From Stagonosporopsis chrysanthemi (Eukaryota; Ascomycota; Dothideomycetes; Pleosporales; Didymellaceae): a DNA stretch of 64,000 bases. The notes beneath the pieces were generated by a model. The model saw only the letters and a program-made list of their open reading frames with translations. It did not search any database and was not told where the DNA came from. The position numbers and the translations under genes were made by a program. Position 1 is the first letter of the stretch. Every line of letters starts with the position of its first letter. The stretch is from positions 130,174-194,173 of the forward strand of contig JAFISE010000048.1 in the NCBI GenBank assembly GCA_022560025.1, read 5' to 3'. Positions 13,801-26,300 of the stretch are shown here, piece after piece.

Positions 13801-14070
13801 CTCACAAACAGGTCTGATGCGGCACATGCTGCCACTGTTCTCGCATCCCGTCCGCGACGTGCGGCTTGGCTGTGCGTGGATGGTCATCAACCTCGTATGG
13901 GTGGAGGACCACACCGAAGAGGCGCCAACAAGGGAACGAGCACGCGTGCTCAGAGACACCGGGTTCGAGGCCAAGGTCATCGAGCTGACGCGCGATCCGG
14001 ACCTGGACGTTAGAGAGAGGGCGAAGACGGCGATAGATGTGCTGGGCCGTCTGAACGGGGAGATTGGCGG

Positions 14071-14103
<33 letters not shown>

Positions 14104-14209
14104 GGAGAGGAGAGAGCCAGGTCGCACGGGGTATGCGAGTCCGAGCCAGGCGTTTGGGGTGGAGGGGTTGCGGGGGTTGCAAGGGTGGGGCCGCGACCAT
14201 AGAGGGTGA
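10881..14209 (+). CDS. vid28: Armadillo-repeat subunit of the GID/CTLH ubiquitin ligase (Vid28/Gid5, ARMC8-like)
   Basis: Exons 10881-11235, 11300-12951 and 13001-14209 give 1071 residues; all phases match. The N-terminus (LAELSSPTTPEAQVVALRNLKNEIVGHEQRK) and later blocks such as LHAFRVRESALLALAAIACDQ, VLRAACNVTRSLSRSV, VTVQIAATEVITNLVLEVSPM and FDLRYGSLWALKHLCLG are armadillo repeats in the order found in ARMC8/Vid28. In the family this subunit scaffolds the multi-subunit E3 ligase that degrades gluconeogenic enzymes when glucose returns. An acidic insert (DVDDEPSSDEDEDTM, about residue 750) and a Ser/Pro linker interrupt the repeats near the C-terminus. A run of ten Ala just before the end comes from a GCT repeat. 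It is longer than yeast Vid28 because of these inserts. Confidence 0.8.
14072..14101 (+). repeat. (GCT)10 trinucleotide repeat, polyalanine
   Basis: Ten uninterrupted GCT codons near the 3' end of the armadillo gene encode polyalanine. Uninterrupted triplets are prone to slippage. Confidence 0.95.
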
Positions 14210-15761
14210 AGTAGTGACGGAGAGTCTGAAAAGTGTCAGATGTGTAAAAGTTTGCATTTTGGCGTGTTTGCAAGCCCATGTGGTATCGTGTATTTCGTCA
14301 CCTGGCTTCGCTTTCGCTGCAGTATATAATGCCATCCAGACCCTTTCCGTTTTTTTCCACTCATCTGACTCGAGAAAGGCACTCTCTGCGTTATGTTGGC
14401 AATGTCGCCTGTTTGGTCAGGCTGTCAAAGCATCATACCGCAGTCTACATGTCTGCTCCCCACCTTCCTCTGCAAACGACAAGAGATCCGACATGTGCTT
14501 TATTTGCTCGTCTAGAGATCCACAAACTAAATCACCATGGTCTTTTGTTCTGGAAACTGGGTTTCCAATGATGATATGATCCCCCTTCTTCCCAGAGCGA
14601 ACTCAAAAAAGCAACCTCACGTATGCATGTTTTTGGTTTTCATCAAATTGGTTTCCGCTTCTCTGAAGTCAGAGATACCCTCTCTACGTTGTGTTCAAAT
14701 GACAGATACCACACTATCATGTCTGTGGCTCCTCTTTAATTAACAGAGAACCGCGACTGTACATTTCGCCTGTTGGCTTTTCCTCCAAACTCACCATCAG
14801 GCAAAGGTATAAGATCCTGTAACATTCCACACTCGGCTGTATCAGTCGTTGTTACAAGTGATACTTGCACTGATGAGAATACTCTGCCTTTTGTGCATTG
14901 ATATCAAAGTTGCGATGTTCCGGGTCATGTCTGCATTAAGCTTGCGCTTTGTCTATAAAATTGCCTACATGTGTCTCCGTACCTTGTCTGCTATCCTGGA
15001 AATTGGTCTTCTTTGCTTAGATGACCTTCCGTTCTCTCCGAAGGTCTCAACTGTTATTTGTCATAAAGCGGATAAAAATTGGATATTAAAGAAAAGTGGT
15101 GCGGCTGGGATATACAACGTGGACAATCCTCATTAGAGTTCTTGTTCCAAAAGCATCTCAGTCAGATTTGGAATCCATTTTGACCATGCAGGGCAGCTAC
15201 ATCGTCCTTTTCCCAGTCGAAATTCGAAGAAGTCCCGCTGTGCAGCGGGCGAGAAGCGTGAAATATTCATTGACGGCACAAATTCACTGTAGCTACTAAG
15301 TGGTGACCGATCCCGCGATCGTTGCCTCTGCCACATCCTCTGGACTTGATGTTTGACCCGGAGGCTCGCACAGGTCTTTTTTATAGTCTTCTGACCTCCC
15401 TAAAATTCCAAGCACTTCGCACCATCCATGGCACAGGCCGAGAGTGTGGGAACTTTCCTGTAAAACACCCTATTGTGCTTAAAAGTAAGTACCCCTCGAT
15501 ATTCTGACCGCCTCTCTGCTGTTTCTCAGTCTCGATGTTCGCTCAAACAGGCCACATGCTTCGTTTGACCCAAAGCTCCACACAAGCGGTGAAGAATGAC
15601 TCAGGGGCATGACTCAACCGACTCCACACAGCAGATCTAGACTCTAGTTCTCGATTATCCATGAATTCAAACCTTCCTTGCCCACCAATGCTCAACATTA
15701 CGGCTCTGCATTATTTGTTATTCTTTGCGCTATATCTTCATGTAACAACACAACAAAATCC
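14210..15761. other. Gene-poor stretch with weak minus-strand Myb-like traces
   Basis: No intact gene. On the minus strand, 14600-14417 reads SLDEQIKHMSDLLSF and then EQTCRLRYDAL before a stop, and about 15222-15162 reads DWEKDDVAAL. Both resemble pieces of a Myb/SANT-like repeat that recurs further right. Every frame contains stops, so this is not a functional gene as it stands. Confidence 0.35.
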
Positions 15762-15851
15762 GCATCGGTGGTTTAGTGGTAAAATTAGCCGTTGCCACTC
15801 CTTCACAGGAGCAGTTTCGGCTAGCCCCGGGTTCGATTCCCGGCCGATGCA
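15762..15851 (+). tRNA. tRNA-Gly (anticodon GCC) with a 19-nt intron
   Basis: The acceptor halves GCATCGG and CCGATGC pair, followed by discriminator A. The A box (TGGTTTAGTGGT) and B box (GGTTCGATTCC) are canonical for RNA polymerase III. The anticodon stem AGCCG/CGGCT encloses TTGCCA, then a 19-nt insert starting one base 3' of the anticodon, the position of all nuclear tRNA introns. A short T4 run at 15852-15855 follows as terminator. Confidence 0.95.
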
Positions 15852-15855
15852 TTTT
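15852..15855 (+). terminator. RNA polymerase III T-run
   Basis: Four T residues directly after the tRNA-Gly discriminator base. Confidence 0.7.
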
Positions 15856-15979
15856 GCCTCTCTCCTCGTGGAGGAGGATGTGGTGGTTGTGATATCTGTT
15901 TTTTTTGCGTGGGCGGAGGTGTGGAACGAAAGCTCGCTAAAGCGACAAACATCGATTTTCGGGGATCAGGAGCGTACGA

Positions 15980-17283
15980 TCAGGACTGAAACACTGCAAT
16001 GGTACAGGTGGCACTTGACGCTGCCACCTTTGTTACTGTAGCTATAGATTGCGTTGGTCGTCGTGTACGTGATCGGTGATTGTCTGTTTCCGCTACATCT
16101 TCCTCTTTTACCCAGAAACCATGCAAAGAAAACAGAAGCTCTGTGCTTTGAAAACTTCGCCGATAAAGTATATGCCTTTCCTCTTCTGTATAGGAGAGTA
16201 TAAGGCCACCATGAATACAGGCTGTTTCATTCAAAGGCACGAATGCAGCTTGTTGTGCTGATTGGAGAACATCCACAATGCACACGATGACAATTTTCAC
16301 TCTTCATGTGCGGGAGTCAATACTGTCCAAAGAATTTTGCTCCTTTCTCCACAGATTCTTTGTCCAAAACTATACAAATGTTGGAGGAACATCAGATGTC
16401 GTTCAATGGACACATATTCTCGGACGAGTGTCCGTGTTCTATGATACTTCCTATATCTGCCACTGTGGATGGGTGCCAGGAAACCCTGACAACAACCCTG
16501 TCTGTTTCTGCCTTCTTCCTGAACCCTAGATTGAGCGTCTTGACGTCTTGCTTCCCTGTTTTTCCAAAATTCTCCAGAGCAGCGCAATGCTCTGGTCCGC
16601 CACTTACGATTCACATCTGGAATCAACAAAAGCCATGGCCATTGTTGTGAGAGTACACGTCTAAGTAGTCTCAGCATATGCCTTAAGACTTTTCGGTTGG
16701 TATCTATTTTCTTCCTCGCATCTTCTATCGCCGAAAACTACTTCCTGAAAAATTGTTGCTGGACGCTCCATGCCGTTTACTGGTCGTCCCTTCCTCTTTC
16801 TCGAAATGAGCTCAAGCAATTCGATGTCCTGGCCTGTCCACGTCCTGTGACTGTGTCCATGAATGACAACAAGTCCTGGCAGTTATGCGAATAGTGAGTC
16901 AGAATCGACGTGCGAGTAGCTATGTGTCTGCTGTTCTTCGACCAAACCTGCTTTGAGCCGCTCAATGTCCTAGTCTCTCGCGACTTGCGATTGACCTCAA
17001 CACGTATCACCGAAAGTCCCGATCGTCATTGTGGGATTGGTCGAATCAATGACACCAACTTTACCTGTTTCGAGATTGGAAAGGTAGAGGCAAGCCAAAG
17101 TATGTCTTCGCTGTGAGCGAGCATATAACAGTAAATAACCACAGCGCCAGCTCTTTCCGATATCATCTTTACGTCTGCACGTTGGCATGTCTGACCACTC
17201 AAATGCGCGGAAAACGCTTCTATGTTCTGTCTGGCGCTGTCTCTGCACTGTTGCTGTTCTGAAAACGAAGACTTGTGTCTCAA
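15980..17283 (-). pseudogene. Decayed Myb/SANT-like repeats (tentative)
   Basis: Broken minus-strand frames share a short pattern. 16861-16661 reads TWTGQDIELLELISRKRKG and FGDRRCEEENRYQPKSL; 16553-16392 reads KQDVKTLNLGFRKKAETDR; about 16968-16884 reads DIERLKAGLVEEQ; 16260-15980 reads YTEEERHILYRR and WVKEEDVAE; 17283-17038 reads RQNIEAFSAHLSGQTCQR. The Trp/Tyr-x-x-x-(D/N)-(I/V) start and the C-x-x-RY ending are what a Myb-like helix-turn-helix repeat shows. The nucleotide text also recurs (AGGACATCGAATTGCTTGAG beside AGGACATTGAGCGGCTCAAA, about 140 nt apart). Stops in all frames argue for a dead gene or element. The family assignment is inference. Confidence 0.35.
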
Positions 17284-20200
17284 ACTATAGTGGCACCGTC
17301 TACATGTCTGATAAGTTCCGCTGGCCTATTCACCAGCGCTGAGCAGGTTCGATCTCTTGGAGATTGCAAAGCGCAGCGGTGGGTGTGGTCAGCCAATACG
17401 GAATGAGCGGTATGTCGCACTAGGCAACATGTATACTCTACATTACTAGTGGTAGGAACAGCTTTAGGTATGAGAGGGGGTTCGGCGAGTGCGGAGCCCT
17501 TCTTTTTTGAATACAGTGTTGCATTGTCGATCGAGGGCGAGAGCTTCCTGCCAACGCAACCTTGCAAAGCATCATCATCTTTGTACGGCTGGGTATCCGG
17601 CAAGAGTTATATGCCCTTGCATCAGCGTTGTGACAACATTTGCAGTGCCGTGCTCGTCTTCAAAACTGCATGAAAAAGCGACAGACACACTTCATTGGAG
17701 CTGGCCGCAACAAGCTGCGCCTCGATGGTCTCACTCTTCAAGAAAGCCAAACAGGATAACAGGTTCTTCGCCCAGAGTAACTCTATCTCAATAGCGAGCG
17801 CTCTCCAGCTCCAACATCTGGCATGAAACGTCCAACGGCATATCCATTACGTTACTATTTTGCTGTGTACGATTCACGATCTCTCAAATACACTCTCGCT
17901 ACTTCCAATGTGTCGGTGTTGAGTTGCGCATGGAAGCTCCTGCCGGACCGGAATAAGATGCATCGAAGGCGGAGAACGAGCTTAAATTGCCTCTGTGAGT
18001 GAGGGGTGTAAATGCGTTATCTCACTGCGGATTAGGAAGGTTGTAGTTGGCGAGCTGAGGGATTTTACTGCCTCGCTTTTCGACTCTCTTCGCTTCATCT
18101 TGATCTTTTTGTTGCTTGCACTTTGGTGGCGACGTTCCCACCGTAAGAAATACACGCATAACCATCTTATTGTGCATTGTTCCGATGGCTCCGCCGTGCC
18201 AGATATATGATGTAGATGTTGGCCTGGAGAGAGCTAAGGCAAGCTCTACGTGCAGCGCACCAAGCAGTTTGCTGTGAAAAACATGTTTTATTCTCATGCT
18301 GGAGCCGAGCTTGTGACCCTTTGCTCTAGAATGAATATTGTGTTGAGCCAGTATCGCCGTCAGAATGCGCACCTGGAAATATCTCTGCCTTCCAGCAGGC
18401 GCTTCTCAAGGGCGCACAAATACCTCCAGTCTCGCCCACAGCGTAAACCTTCGACCCGCAATTGCCCATCATGCGCACATCTCCAGATACTCACGCATAC
18501 ACCGTGCTCGTCGTCTAAAAGCCGCATGGGCAGTTGGAATTGACTACCGGTATGTTGCGCCTGCCGAAACGGGCACGTCCACGAAGTTGCGGAATTGCTG
18601 AATCGCACACGACCCGCTCAGCACGGTCGTCCAATAAAACCCACCAATCTCAATGCCACCTGCACCCTGGCATGCATGCTTGTACGCGACGTGAAATTGT
18701 ATATGGGCTGAATTAAAACAGGCCGGCACAGGAAATCGTAATCACGGATTGCTGCCGGTAAGTGCAGTTGCCCTGGCTTACTGCTCGCCGCTGCTCGCCT
18801 CAAATCGTATTGAGAGGATCCTCCGGCTCCATATAGCTCTGTGCGGCGCATTAGACGCGAGCCGATTCCTCATCACCGCTAATCTTTGCGTGTAAGAGTC
18901 TGGACGTCGCGATAATACAGCACCTCGCCCGAGGCCATCTGGGGGCTGTCTGCGGTACCTGCGTTACATGCTTTATGGTATGCGGCGTACGCATAAAATC
19001 TCGATACGGTGAGTAGCAGCCAATGCTGGTCTTGTGGGTGTGGGTTCTAGCGATATGAAAGCCCGGCTTTTGACACATGGAAACGACTGAAAATGGCCAA
19101 ACTGTGAATCGTGACTGTGATTGTTGCCAAAAGTAACTTGCCGTGGCAAAGGAGTAACGCTGACGACTGCAATTACATTTGAACTTTCGCGAGTCGCTCA
19201 CGTTGTCGATCGATACCTGTGCACGATGTGGTCCATTACGGGAGCGGTGCGCAACAGTTGTTGCGTGATCGACGTTATATATTTGCTTGTTGTGGTTGAA
19301 TACTGACAGATATCGAATGCGAAGAAAGAAGCAAAAGTTTGAAACCTTGACAGAGGGTGGGCGTGCTGCTGGATACTGAACTCAAATTTGGCCGACGAGT
19401 CGTTCGCAGCAAGACCGGTTCACATGGTCAGCCGGGAGAAGCAGGTAGCGAAACGAACTATCAATGTTCCGTTTCGGCGCCGGCTGAAAGGCATTTCTAG
19501 CTGCACATTTGGTGTTTTCCATAGGTAATCCTGGCGGTGAGTGTGGGGCACCAAAATCCCACCCCGGCTCATATTCGTTGAATTCAATCTCGAGCACACC
19601 AGACGCACAATCTGGCTTGCTGGGCGCTTCGTGCGACACAGAGTCTTCTCACGGCCGGAACATTCGCCAAGCTGAACACAAAAAAGACGCACTCCCCAAG
19701 CCCGGACAACAGCGCTGGGCGGAATAGCTTGGCGCGTTACTGCAGGTTCAGTAGGGGCGCACAACAACGTCAGGGCAGTAGCGGGGAGCCATCGTACTTC
19801 GTGTAGCGTATGGCGGGGACACGCAAAATCCTCCTTACCTGAGGGGAGGACAAAACACTGAGCGACTAGAAGAGCAGGTGCTTCGTGCAAGGTGCATGGC
19901 ATCGCCTGCTTTGAGGCCTGTGTCCGTGGAAGTGCTTGGCGAGCAGGATGGATTGCTTATGACAGTTAGACAGCGGCACATTGTGTTATAGAATGTCTGG
20001 GCAGGGTCGCGAGGGAGACATTGGCGGCGATGAAGACAACATTGCAGTCAACGTTGCAGACTTGCACGAGAGATGTTGCAATGCTCATTGTCCGATGTGC
20101 AGGGCTGCGTTGGCAACATCACAATCTCGAGAAGTGTTCTTCATTACGTGGCGAATGGTAGACAGGGCCACCAATGAGAGGCGCGCAGCACGGCTGGGGC

Positions 20201-23150
20201 AGGCTAGTGCGATATCATGCACAGCTGATTGCGCGAAATCCACCCAAGCGGGTCCAACCGCGGAACGAAGCAGAGCCGCTTGATGCGTTCGCGCTTACCA
20301 TGCAGTGAGGTGAAAATTCGACGCCGACCTGCGGGAGAGGCCAGGATTTCCAGCCTCATTCTGGCAACGCGGTCGTTCTGCCACACTGCGATGCAGCAGA
20401 GAACATTCGAAGTGGGACCCGGCCCTTTTGGAAACGGACATGTCGATCTCGTCGCGCGATTCTGGAGGATGGGGGTGGAGCCATCTCGGCGCCAAGCATG
20501 ATCACCACATTTCTCAATGCCCGAGTGCTCACGGGTTCATGTTGGAGCGACGATGAGATACAACATGTACGACAAGCGCACAGATTGGCGCTTGGCTGCG
20601 ACAGTGTAGCAGCATGCCTCAGGTAGCGATGGAGAATGCTTGTTGTCTTGGTGTAGATCCACGGTTGGCTCAGTTGGCTAAATGAGCTGCAACAACGTCT
20701 GGACGTTCTTGTCGGTCGCACAAAGTACGGCTCGCATGAGACACTCTACTCATCACCAAGGTTGCAGTATTACTCGGAACTGTTGAGCATGTTGGTGTTG
20801 CTGCTGATGGATGGTCCCAAAGGGAAGCCCGAGACGAGGGCGTCATCAGAGTTTGGTTCGCACTGTTTCAGATGAGGTTGGTTCTTACATCTGGGGTTCA
20901 TTACGCGAGAGGTTGGGGGCGAAACATCGGAGGTTGCAGGCAAACACAAGTACGGGCTCGATTCTCGGCCTGTTTGCTTGTGAGACAAGATTATGGTGGT
21001 GGTTGGGATAGTTTTCGTCGTCCAAGGATTGTGGGATCAAACGGTGTCTGAAGCCTGTCAGGGTCCACGGCAAGACACACAAAGCTTTGTGCACATTTGT
21101 CCTGCAGGCTCAGTCTTGATCCGGAGAAGAGGCGGGTGAGCATATCCTACGTCAAGTCGCGGAGAAACTGAGGAGAAACTGGATCGAGCGGTACGGTTAG
21201 CAGTGGTCTACAGTGGGTACAGACCAATATCCGAAGCACTCGGACTTGGATCCCAAATGCTACTTTTAGGCGCTCCACCTGGTCGCTATGCAGGCACAAA
21301 ATAATTCAAGGCTTGCTCGTCTAGAGATATTGGCGTTGTGACCATGAAAGACTTGGATTGTGAGAATGTTGTAGATGAAACATGTCGCGAAAACCCATCC
21401 AGCGAAACAATAGTCGACGAAACTTAAGGCCCCGGGTTGCGGGAGGCGGCGCCTGAGGCAGGATATGGCCATGGTGCGGTAACAACCTTTTACGGTCCGA
21501 CACCGGGAAAGGTGAGCGATTCAGGCGTCGGTGACAGCACGAGGGAAGTTCACCGAGGCAGACGTCAAGCCAGTCGGGTTTTCCCAATACAGTACGCAAT
21601 CGCAATCATTATTCCCGAGTAAGATACGGCGGTGAGCCTGCTCAAACCAGCAGGCCGGTGAAGCATCGGCAGTCGCACCTGGCAGGCCCACTTATTGCTC
21701 GGTCACGTGCGCAGTGACCATGGCCATGATGGTCGCGATGGCGATTGCCGCATCGGGGATGCCTTCCTTGGAATGCGATCTTGACCAGCCAGACTGGCCG
21801 CACACGGCGACGCTGCCAGCGCAACAGTATCCAAACGGGGAGGCCCTGCGTTTAATGAGTCTCCAGTGTTCATTGCAGCGGCGCGCGCTTGCGACAGATC
21901 GGGGTGCACTGTCGTATTACAATAATATTCTCTGTAATTGGGAGCGCTGTTGCCCTAGGCAACTCGGCATTCTGGCGTTGCTGATTCGGCCGACCTTGAT
22001 CAGCAGGCCCTGAGAGTGCCCAGCTGGCCGTCGCCTGCGGCCCCGGGCAGTCTCGGTGCTTCAGAGGCAGCCGGCGCGGGGGCGGACGCAGCAGGCCTGC
22101 GATGCAAACAGTTGCTCCTCTGGGCGTGCCTGATCGCTGCGCTGCACCATCTGATGGGTCTGGAGAAGGCTCGGGGGGCAGCGCTCGTTGGCTGCGTGGC
22201 CCCAACAGGGACCGGTATCCAGGGCACGCAGGGAAGCAAGAAACGGGGCCGCGAGCGCACTAGAAGCAAAAATGCTGAAAAACGCTCACGGCGTGGGGAA
22301 CATCGTTGAGGCTCTGCGGCATCGCTCTCTCGTGCGAGCCAGCAGACGGAGCGTCGAAAATGCCTCGCCGGGGGCAGGGCGCGAGCATCAGCCGGAGCGG
22401 CCAGCAGGCCAGCAGGCCAGCAGCCACACCGCAGCCAGACGCGCCTGGGAGCAGCACCGCACCAGCCTCTGCTCTGCAGCGCGTCGAGCCCTGCACCCAA
22501 AGCTTGCGTTCTTGGCTGCAGAAGCTTGGTGCATGGGGGTCAAGCGCTGGAGGCTGATGCCGGGCGTGCGCGCCTTACTGCTCCAGGCGTCGTGCAGCAG
22601 AGGCAGCGCTGGTGGAGGAGTGGCTGCTTGCTGCCAACGTCATTGAGCAACATCCCTGCTGGCGTTGCACACAGTCTCGTGCTATCCCACACGCTTAATT
22701 TCTCCTGCCGCTCAGCGTCGCGCTATGCTCCTGGGACCCAGACGGCGAGGCGAGGGTGGGTGCTCTAGCGCGTCTTCTGGGACTGAACCGCCGCGAACAC
22801 CAGGGCAGCGACGCTGCGCGGTGCCGTGGGCTTTGCACGCAGGCAGCGCGCCGGGTGGCGAGCAGGCGCGCGTAGACACCGCTGCGCTCGCCGCACCCAG
22901 GATGTGCCCCAGTCCTGCCAGGCGCTCCGTGCAGCCAGCGGCCGACGCGGACAGGCGCTCGCTGCAACGGGGAAAGGCCGCCAATCGCAGAGCACGGGCC
23001 GCAAATGACATAGCGTGTGCGCGATTTATTGTAGCTCTTTCGGTTTGTTGTGGGCGGCGCGTTGGTACGTGCCCTCTCAACCTTGGACTGCTATCGAGGA
23101 AACCAATCACCAGCCATCGGCAGACACGGATCCAGCCAGCAGATTTTTCC
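17284..23150. other. Gene-poor stretch upstream of the H+-ATPase gene
   Basis: I find no gene here that survives frame, splice or family checks. The left part continues the low-coding character of the relic region; from about 21.9 kb the sequence becomes GC-rich, with a small direct repeat of GGCCAGCA at 22399-22425. Long frames at 22000-22500 minus and 22665-23354 plus are Arg/Ala/Pro-rich by base composition only. The right end is probably distal promoter of the H+-ATPase gene. Confidence 0.45.
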
Positions 23151-23370
23151 CTGAGCGGGCTTTTAGATATAATCCGCTGCTGCCCTCCTCCCTCGCTCTT
23201 TCTTCACAGAGAAGGACTCGCACGCTCTTACCGACTGCTGAGCTTGCCCGACCTCGACAACCCGACGACTCCCTACCTCCGGTCGCTGGGAGCCTTCTCT
23301 GTGCTTGACAATTTACTACACCCACTAATAATCCGACCACCGACATACTACTGAGCTTATCTTAATCACC
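23151..23370 (+). promoter_or_regulatory. Core promoter and leader of the H+-ATPase gene
   Basis: A TATA-like GATATAAT at 23166-23173 is followed by a CT-rich tract at about 23179-23217, a pairing seen in strongly expressed fungal genes. The ATG sits in a good context (ATCACCATGGC). The leader from the CT tract to the ATG is about 150 nt. Confidence 0.55.
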
Positions 23371-26300
23371 ATGGCACCCGGCGAAGATGTCGAGCGCGGG
23401 CGCGCCAGCAGCGCTGCTGAGCGCCAAAAGTCCATCGTCTCCATGACCGAGTTCGAGGGCATGGACGAGTACACTGCTCTGCAGAAGTACATCCTCTTCT
23501 ACCGCGACCCCAGGACCGCTGGTCACCAACAGGAGGAGGCCCCCAAGAAGAAGAAGTGGTGGCAGTCTGGCGGCGGCGCTGCCCAGGGCGGTGCCGACCT
23601 CGCTGCTGAGGTTCCCGACGACTGTACGTATTTCTCATTTTTGCTTGAACCCTGGCCCAACAATTGCATCTACCCTGGTACCGCACGATCAATTGCACGA
23701 ATTTTTCGTTGCTGGCGACCATCACACCAATATCTTGGTGGCGCGTTGCAAGCTACCTGTTGGGAGCTCCCAAGCTTGAGCTTGGAGCTTGCAGCAGCCG
23801 CAGTGGGGCGCCGGTCACGTGCGAACTTAATGATTGTCGCACCAGCCGCTCCCCCAGCAACACCCTAGCATGCATCCCGTTTTTGTGCACATTATTCAAA
23901 TTATTCACATTATTCAAACATCAATTGCTAACTCACGATACAGTCGTCAACACTGAGCTTCGCACTGGTCTCTCTACTAGCGAGGCCGACAACCGTCGCA
24001 AGCGCTATGGCTTCAACGAAATCTCTTCGGAGAAGACCAACCTGCTGAAGCAGTTCATGGGTTACTTCACCGGTCCTATTCTCTACGGTATGCATTCCTG
24101 CACAAATCCAACGACCGTGCACCGCTAACTCAATGTAGTCATGGAACTTGCTGCCCTTCTCGCTGCCGGTCTCCAGGATTGGATCGATTTCGGTGTCATC
24201 TGTGGTATTCTTCTTCTCAACGCTATCGTCGGTTGGTACCAGGAAAAGCAGGCCGCCGATGTCGTCGCCTCCCTCAAGGGTGACATCGCCATGAAGGCGA
24301 CTGTCGTCCGTGACAACCAGCAACAGACCATTCTCGCCCGTGAGCTCGTTCCCGGTGACATCGTTGTCGTCGAGGAGGGTTCTACCGTTCCTGGTGACGT
24401 TCGTCTCATCTGCGACTACGACAAGCCCGAGGACTTTGAGCTTTACCTGAAGCTTAAGGCTGAGGACAAGTTCCATGACGGCGACCCAGACGAGAAGGAG
24501 GACGAGCTTGACGAGGAGAAGTTCGATGAGGAGAACCCCATCACTCAGGGTGTTTCTCTCGTTGCCTGCGATCAGTCTGCTATCACCGGTGAATCTCTCG
24601 CTGTCGACAAGTACATGGGCGAGGTCGCTTACTACACCACTGGTTGCAAGCGCGGCAAGGCTTACGGTATTGTCATCGCCACTGCCAAGCACTCTTTCGT
24701 CGGTCGCACCGCTTCGCTCGTCCAGGGCGCTCAGGACCAGGGTCACTTCAAGGCTATCATGAACTCCATCGGTACAGCGCTTCTCGTCTTGGTCATGTTC
24801 TTCATCCTCTTGGCCTGGATCGGTGGTTTCTTCCGTCACATCCCCATCTCCGTCGCTCGTGAGGGTACCGACAAGTCTGTCACTCTCCTCCACTACGCCC
24901 TGATCATGTTCATTGTCGGTGTCCCCGTTGGTCTTCCCGTCGTCACCACCACCACCCTCGCTGTCGGTGCTGCCTACCTCGCCGAGCAGAAGGCCATCGT
25001 TCAGAAGCTCACCGCCATCGAGTCCCTTGCCGGTGTCGACGTTCTCTGCTCTGACAAGACCGGTACCCTCACCGCTAACCAGCTGTCTCTTCGTGAGCCT
25101 TACGTTGCTGAGGGTCAGGATGTCAACTGGATGATGGCTGTCGCCGCTCTCGCCTCTTCTCACAACCTCAAGTCTCTCGACCCCATTGACAAGGTTACCA
25201 TCCTGACCATCCGCCGCTACCCCAAGGCCCGTGAGATCCTCAACATGGGTTGGAGGACTGAGAAGTTCACACCCTTCGACCCCGTCTCCAAGCGTATCAC
25301 TGCTGTCTGCCACATGGGTGGTGACAAGTACGTCTGCGCCAAGGGTGCCCCCAAGGCCATTGTCAACCTTGCCAATTGCGATGAGATCACTGCCAACCTC
25401 TACAAGGATAAGGCTTCCGAGCTCGCCCGCCGTGGTTTCCGTTCCCTTGGTGTCGCTTACCAGAAGAACGATGGTGACTGGATCCTTCTCGGTCTCTTGT
25501 CCATGTTCGACCCCCCTCGTGAGGATACCGCCCAGACCATCATTGAGGCTCAGCAGCTCGGTGTTCCCGTCAAGATGTTGACTGGTGACGCCATCGCCAT
25601 CGCCAAGGAGACCTGCAAGATGCTTGCTCTCGGAACCAAGGTCTACAACTCTACCAAGCTCATCCACGGTGGTCTCACTGGTACCACTCAGCACGATCTC
25701 GTCGAGCGCGCTGATGGTTTCGCTGAAGTCTTCCCCGAGCACAAGTACCAGGTCGTCGAAATGCTTCAGCAGCGTGGTCACTTGACGGCCATGACTGGTG
25801 ACGGTGTCAACGATGCTCCTTCCCTTAAGAAGTCTGACTGCGGTATTGCCGTCGAGGGTTCCACCGAGGCCGCTCAGGCCGCCGCCGATATCGTCTTCCT
25901 CGCCCCCGGTCTGTCCACCATCGTCCTCGCTATCAAGACTGCCCGCCAGATTTTCCAGCGTATGAAGGCCTACATCCAGTACCGTATCGCTCTCTGCTTG
26001 CACTTGGAGGTCTACCTCGTCACCACGATGATCATCCTCAACGAGACCATCCGCGCCGAGCTCATCGTCTTCCTTGCCCTCTTCGCTGATTTGGCTACCG
26101 TCGCCGTTGCCTACGACAACGCTCACTCTGAGCAGCGTCCTGTCGAGTGGCAGTTGCCCAAGATCTGGTTCATCTCCGTCATCCTCGGTCTTCTCCTCGC
26201 TCTCGGCACCTGGATCATCCGTGGCACTCTCTTCCTGCCCAACGGCGGTATCATTGTCAACTTCGGTGCCATCCAGCCCATCCTCTTCCTCGAGGTTGCC

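Noticed and set aside
20657..20730. tRNA-like A-box text (TGGCTCAGTTGGCTAAATGAGC)
   Set aside because: No B box at a usable distance and no pairing acceptor ends. Probably chance or a very old fragment.
22000..23354. Long Arg/Ala/Pro-rich frames on both strands upstream of the ATPase
   Set aside because: GC-rich composition keeps several frames open at once; no domain, no splice logic, and they overlap each other.
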